The notes under the pieces were generated by a model. That model was not told the DNA's origin, ran no database searches, and saw nothing but the letters and a program-made list of their open reading frames with translations. Below are positions 40,751 to 42,748 of a stretch of DNA of 42,748 nucleotides, piece by piece. Within the stretch, counting starts at the first letter, position 1. Each line of letters starts with the position of its first letter. Position numbers and translations under genes: made by a program. The DNA lies in NCBI GenBank assembly GCA_023392515.1, contig JAEVYX010000025.1, forward strand, positions 1 to 42,748. The letters run 5' to 3'. Origin of the DNA: Bacillota bacterium (GTDB lineage: Bacteria; Bacillota; Clostridia; Christensenellales; Aristaeellaceae).

Positions 40751-41953
40751 TTACGCACTGCGCAGCGCATCGATTGGGTTGAGCCGGGAGGCTTTGCGGG
40801 CCGGCGCCCATCCAAAAAGGATACCCACCATTGCCGAGAATCCAAAGCCCAAAGTGATGGCATTGCTGGAAAGCTGGAAGGTGAATCCGATGGCCTGTGC
40901 CACCGCAAAGGAAATCAGGTTGCCCAGGATAATCCCAAGAAATCCGCCAAGCAGCGACAGCACCACCGATTCCACCAGGAACTGAAGCTGAATATGCTTG
41001 GGTTGGGCGCCCAATGCTTTTCTTAGGCCAATCTCCGTCGTGCGCTCGGTTACGGAGACCAGCATCATATTCATGATGCCAATGCCGCCCACCAATAGGG
41101 CGATGGAGGCTATTCCTGCCAGCATGGTGGTCATCATATCGGTCATGGAATTCATGGTGTCCAAAAGGCTGTCCAGGTTGATGATGCTGTACGCGTCATC
41201 CTTAAAATTGAAAGCCTGGTTCAGCACCATCTCTACATCGTCCACCATGGCGTCTGTCTTGTAAGCCTCCTTGGCAATCACCTCCAGAGAAGTGATGTTG
41301 TTGCCGCCCGTCATACGCAGCGCCGCCTTATAGGGAATAATGACCTTAGCATCCCCATCGGATGAACGGTTTGCTCGATTCATGGCGCTCATTACATCGT
41401 CTACACTATCCGGGTCAAGAATGCCTACAATCTGATAAGTATGTCCGTAGAGCACCAAGGATCGCCCCAAGGCTTCCCGGCCGAAAAACAGTTCGTCTAT
41501 CAAATCCTGATTGACAACACAAACTCGGCTTTCCACATTCATATCCAATGGGGTTAAGCCCCGTCCCCGGCCAATGAGGCTATTGTTGCTGCTGAAATAA
41601 ATATCGTTGCGCCCCTCAATAGACACATCTTCCGCTACCTGTTTCCCTGCGGAAATATCCGTTTGAAATGACACCGAGGGTGACACACCCGCCACATTTT
41701 CCAATTGGCTTAACTTTTGCACATCCCTGTCGTACAACCCTGCCTTGAGGGGTGTTCCCGGCGCCCGAACGGTAATTTTGCCCGCTCCCAGTTCAACAAA
41801 CTGGGATGTCACTTCATCCGTTACGCCCTGTACGGTGGTAATCAGCGCAATGATGGCCGTCACCCCAATAATAATACCAAGCATGGTCAAGAACGACCGC
41901 ATTTTATTGCCCAGTATGTTCTGGATGGACATCTTCATGCTTTCCCTAAGCAT
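40751..41953 (-). CDS. MacB/FtsX-type ABC transporter permease
   Basis: 400 aa. An N-terminal helix (MRSFLTMLGIIIGVTAIIALI, ~18-38) is followed by a large extracellular MacB_PCD domain (~45-260) and three C-terminal FtsX helices (~280-395; MNMMLVSVTERTTEIGLRKALGA before the second, and APARKASRLNPIDALRSA at the end). It is the membrane subunit of a tripartite-like exporter for peptides, lipids or toxic compounds. Its start overlaps the end of the ATPase gene by 8 nt. A hairpin separates it from the downstream two-component genes. Confidence 0.92.
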   Translation of the reverse strand: MLRESMKMSIQNILGNKMRSFLTMLGIIIGVTAIIALITTVQGVTDEVTSQFVELGAGKITVRAPGTPLKAGLYDRDVQKLSQLENVAGVSPSVSFQTDISAGKQVAEDVSIEGRNDIYFSSNNSLIGRGRGLTPLDMNVESRVCVVNQDLIDELFFGREALGRSLVLYGHTYQIVGILDPDSVDDVMSAMNRANRSSDGDAKVIIPYKAALRMTGGNNITSLEVIAKEAYKTDAMVDDVEMVLNQAFNFKDDAYSIINLDSLLDTMNSMTDMMTTMLAGIASIALLVGGIGIMNMMLVSVTERTTEIGLRKALGAQPKHIQLQFLVESVVLSLLGGFLGIILGNLISFAVAQAIGFTFQLSSNAITLGFGFSAMVGILFGWAPARKASRLNPIDALRSA

Positions 41954-42638
41954 CTTCCGGTCCCCCTTCCGTCAGCCGCCCGTCCAGCAAGTGAACGATG
42001 CGGCCCGCATGGGCGGCAATAGCGGGATCATGGGTAATCATCAAAATGGTATGCCCTTCCTCATTCAATTCGTGAAACAATGTCATCACCTGGCGGCCGG
42101 TCTGCTGATCCAGCGCTCCGGTGGGCTCGTCGGCCAGCAGGATGGTAGGATTGGTGGACAGCGCCCTGGCGATAGCCACCCGCTGCTGCTGCCCGCCGGA
42201 AAGCTGATTTGGATAATGGTGTATCTTTTCCGAAAGACCTACCCGGCGCAGCATCTGCACCGCGATTTCCTCCCGGTCCTTTTGGGGGATACGTGCATAA
42301 ATAAGCGGCAGCATTACGTTTTGCATGGCATTCATTCGGGGCAACAGCTGAAATGCTTGAAAGATAAAGCCTACCTCCCGGCTGCGGATAGCTGCCAATT
42401 CCTCCTCGTCCAGCTGTGCAATCAACCGGCCGTTTAAGGTATATTCTCCTTCTGTTGGAGTATCCAGGCAGCCCAGAATATTCATCAGTGTGGACTTGCC
42501 GGAGCCGGAAGGCCCCAGGATTGCTATAAATTCGCCCTTGTCCACAGAAAAAGATATATCTTTCAGTACCGGATGGGCATCTGCGCCCATCTGATAGGTT
42601 TTTCCAATATGCTGCATGGTCAAAATGGGTTCCTGCAT
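41946..42638 (-). CDS. MacB/LolD-type ABC transporter ATP-binding protein
   Basis: 230 aa. Walker A is GPSGSGKST, the signature is LSGGQQQR, Walker B is ILLADEPTGALD, and the switch His is in MITHDP. These, and the family-specific IGKTYQMG and NPTILLADEPTGAL, place it with the MacB-type exporter ATPases. ATG 42638 follows GGAGGG at seven nt; an upstream ATG at 42653 overlaps the preceding gene and lies on the ribosome site. It energises the adjoining permease. Confidence 0.94.
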   Translation of the reverse strand: MQEPILTMQHIGKTYQMGADAHPVLKDISFSVDKGEFIAILGPSGSGKSTLMNILGCLDTPTEGEYTLNGRLIAQLDEEELAAIRSREVGFIFQAFQLLPRMNAMQNVMLPLIYARIPQKDREEIAVQMLRRVGLSEKIHHYPNQLSGGQQQRVAIARALSTNPTILLADEPTGALDQQTGRQVMTLFHELNEEGHTILMITHDPAIAAHAGRIVHLLDGRLTEGGPEDA

Positions 42639-42652
42639 CAATTGGCCCTCCA

Positions 42653-42748
42653 TCAGCGGCTGCGCATGGCCTGGAAAGGCATCAGCGCCACCGCATCTTC
42701 TTTAGGAATCAACACAGTTTCCCCAGACTTCACGCCGTCCACCACCTG
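42653..42748 (-). CDS. Efflux adaptor (MacA/HlyD-type membrane fusion protein), C-terminal fragment
   Basis: The last 31 residues of a gene entering from the right edge. DGVKSGETVLIPKEDAVA resembles the closing strand of the last beta-barrel in MacA-like adaptors, where a GLxxGxxVV motif is usual. It stops 15 nt before the ATPase start, and the macA-macB order supports the call. The rest lies outside the window. Confidence 0.65.
   Translation of the reverse strand, partial: QVVDGVKSGETVLIPKEDAVALMPFQAMRSR

Overview
The window looks like a chromosomal segment of an endospore-forming, probably anaerobic Firmicute of the class Clostridia. The evidence is a complete spoIIAA-spoIIAB-sigF operon with a Spo0A-box-like site upstream, a DUF951 gene, AGGAGG-type ribosome binding sites before almost every gene, SigA-like promoters, and roughly balanced GC content. 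I see no rRNA, tRNA, insertion sequence, phage gene or CRISPR array.

Region 1 (1-7866, minus strand) is a hexuronate catabolism locus. In transcription order it holds an IclR-family regulator, KDPG aldolase (kdgA, with a C-terminal extension), 2-keto-3-deoxygluconate kinase (kdgK), a TRAP transporter (DctP, DctQ and DctM families), tagaturonate reductase (uxaB) and the start of altronate dehydratase (uxaA, cut by the window edge). The genes describe uptake of a sugar acid and the route tagaturonate, altronate, KDG, KDPG, then pyruvate plus glyceraldehyde-3-phosphate. The iclR leader carries a perfect 16-bp palindrome whose core recurs in the dctP leader, so it is the likely operator.

Region 2 (7995-10554) holds a PHP-domain protein, an orphan KdpE-like response regulator with Glu at the phospho-acceptor position, a possible structured element, a 61-aa protein and a GlsB/YeaQ-type membrane protein.

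Region 3 (10755-24769) is rich in cell-envelope and secretion genes: a DacF-like D,D-carboxypeptidase, a CapA-fold protein lacking several metal ligands, a two-domain DUF4352-like exported protein followed by a 42-aa membrane peptide, a CNNM/CBS protein preceded by a possible 66-aa ORF, DUF951, two tandem type I signal peptidases, a VanY-like peptidase and two paralogous exported Ig-like proteins. A solitary cas6 and a sugar phosphate isomerase/epimerase-like gene lie in the middle.

Region 4 (24926-34770) is dominated by a 7.8-kb gene for a cyclic beta-1,2-glucan synthase-like protein, followed by a YgiQ-type radical SAM protein.

Region 5 (34872-42748, minus strand) holds a TetR regulator, the spoIIA operon, a YdcZ-type membrane protein, a RelQ-type alarmone synthetase, a two-component system and a MacAB-type ABC exporter whose adaptor gene runs off the right edge.

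Start sites were chosen from Shine-Dalgarno spacing. Family calls come from reading motifs by eye; no database search was possible.
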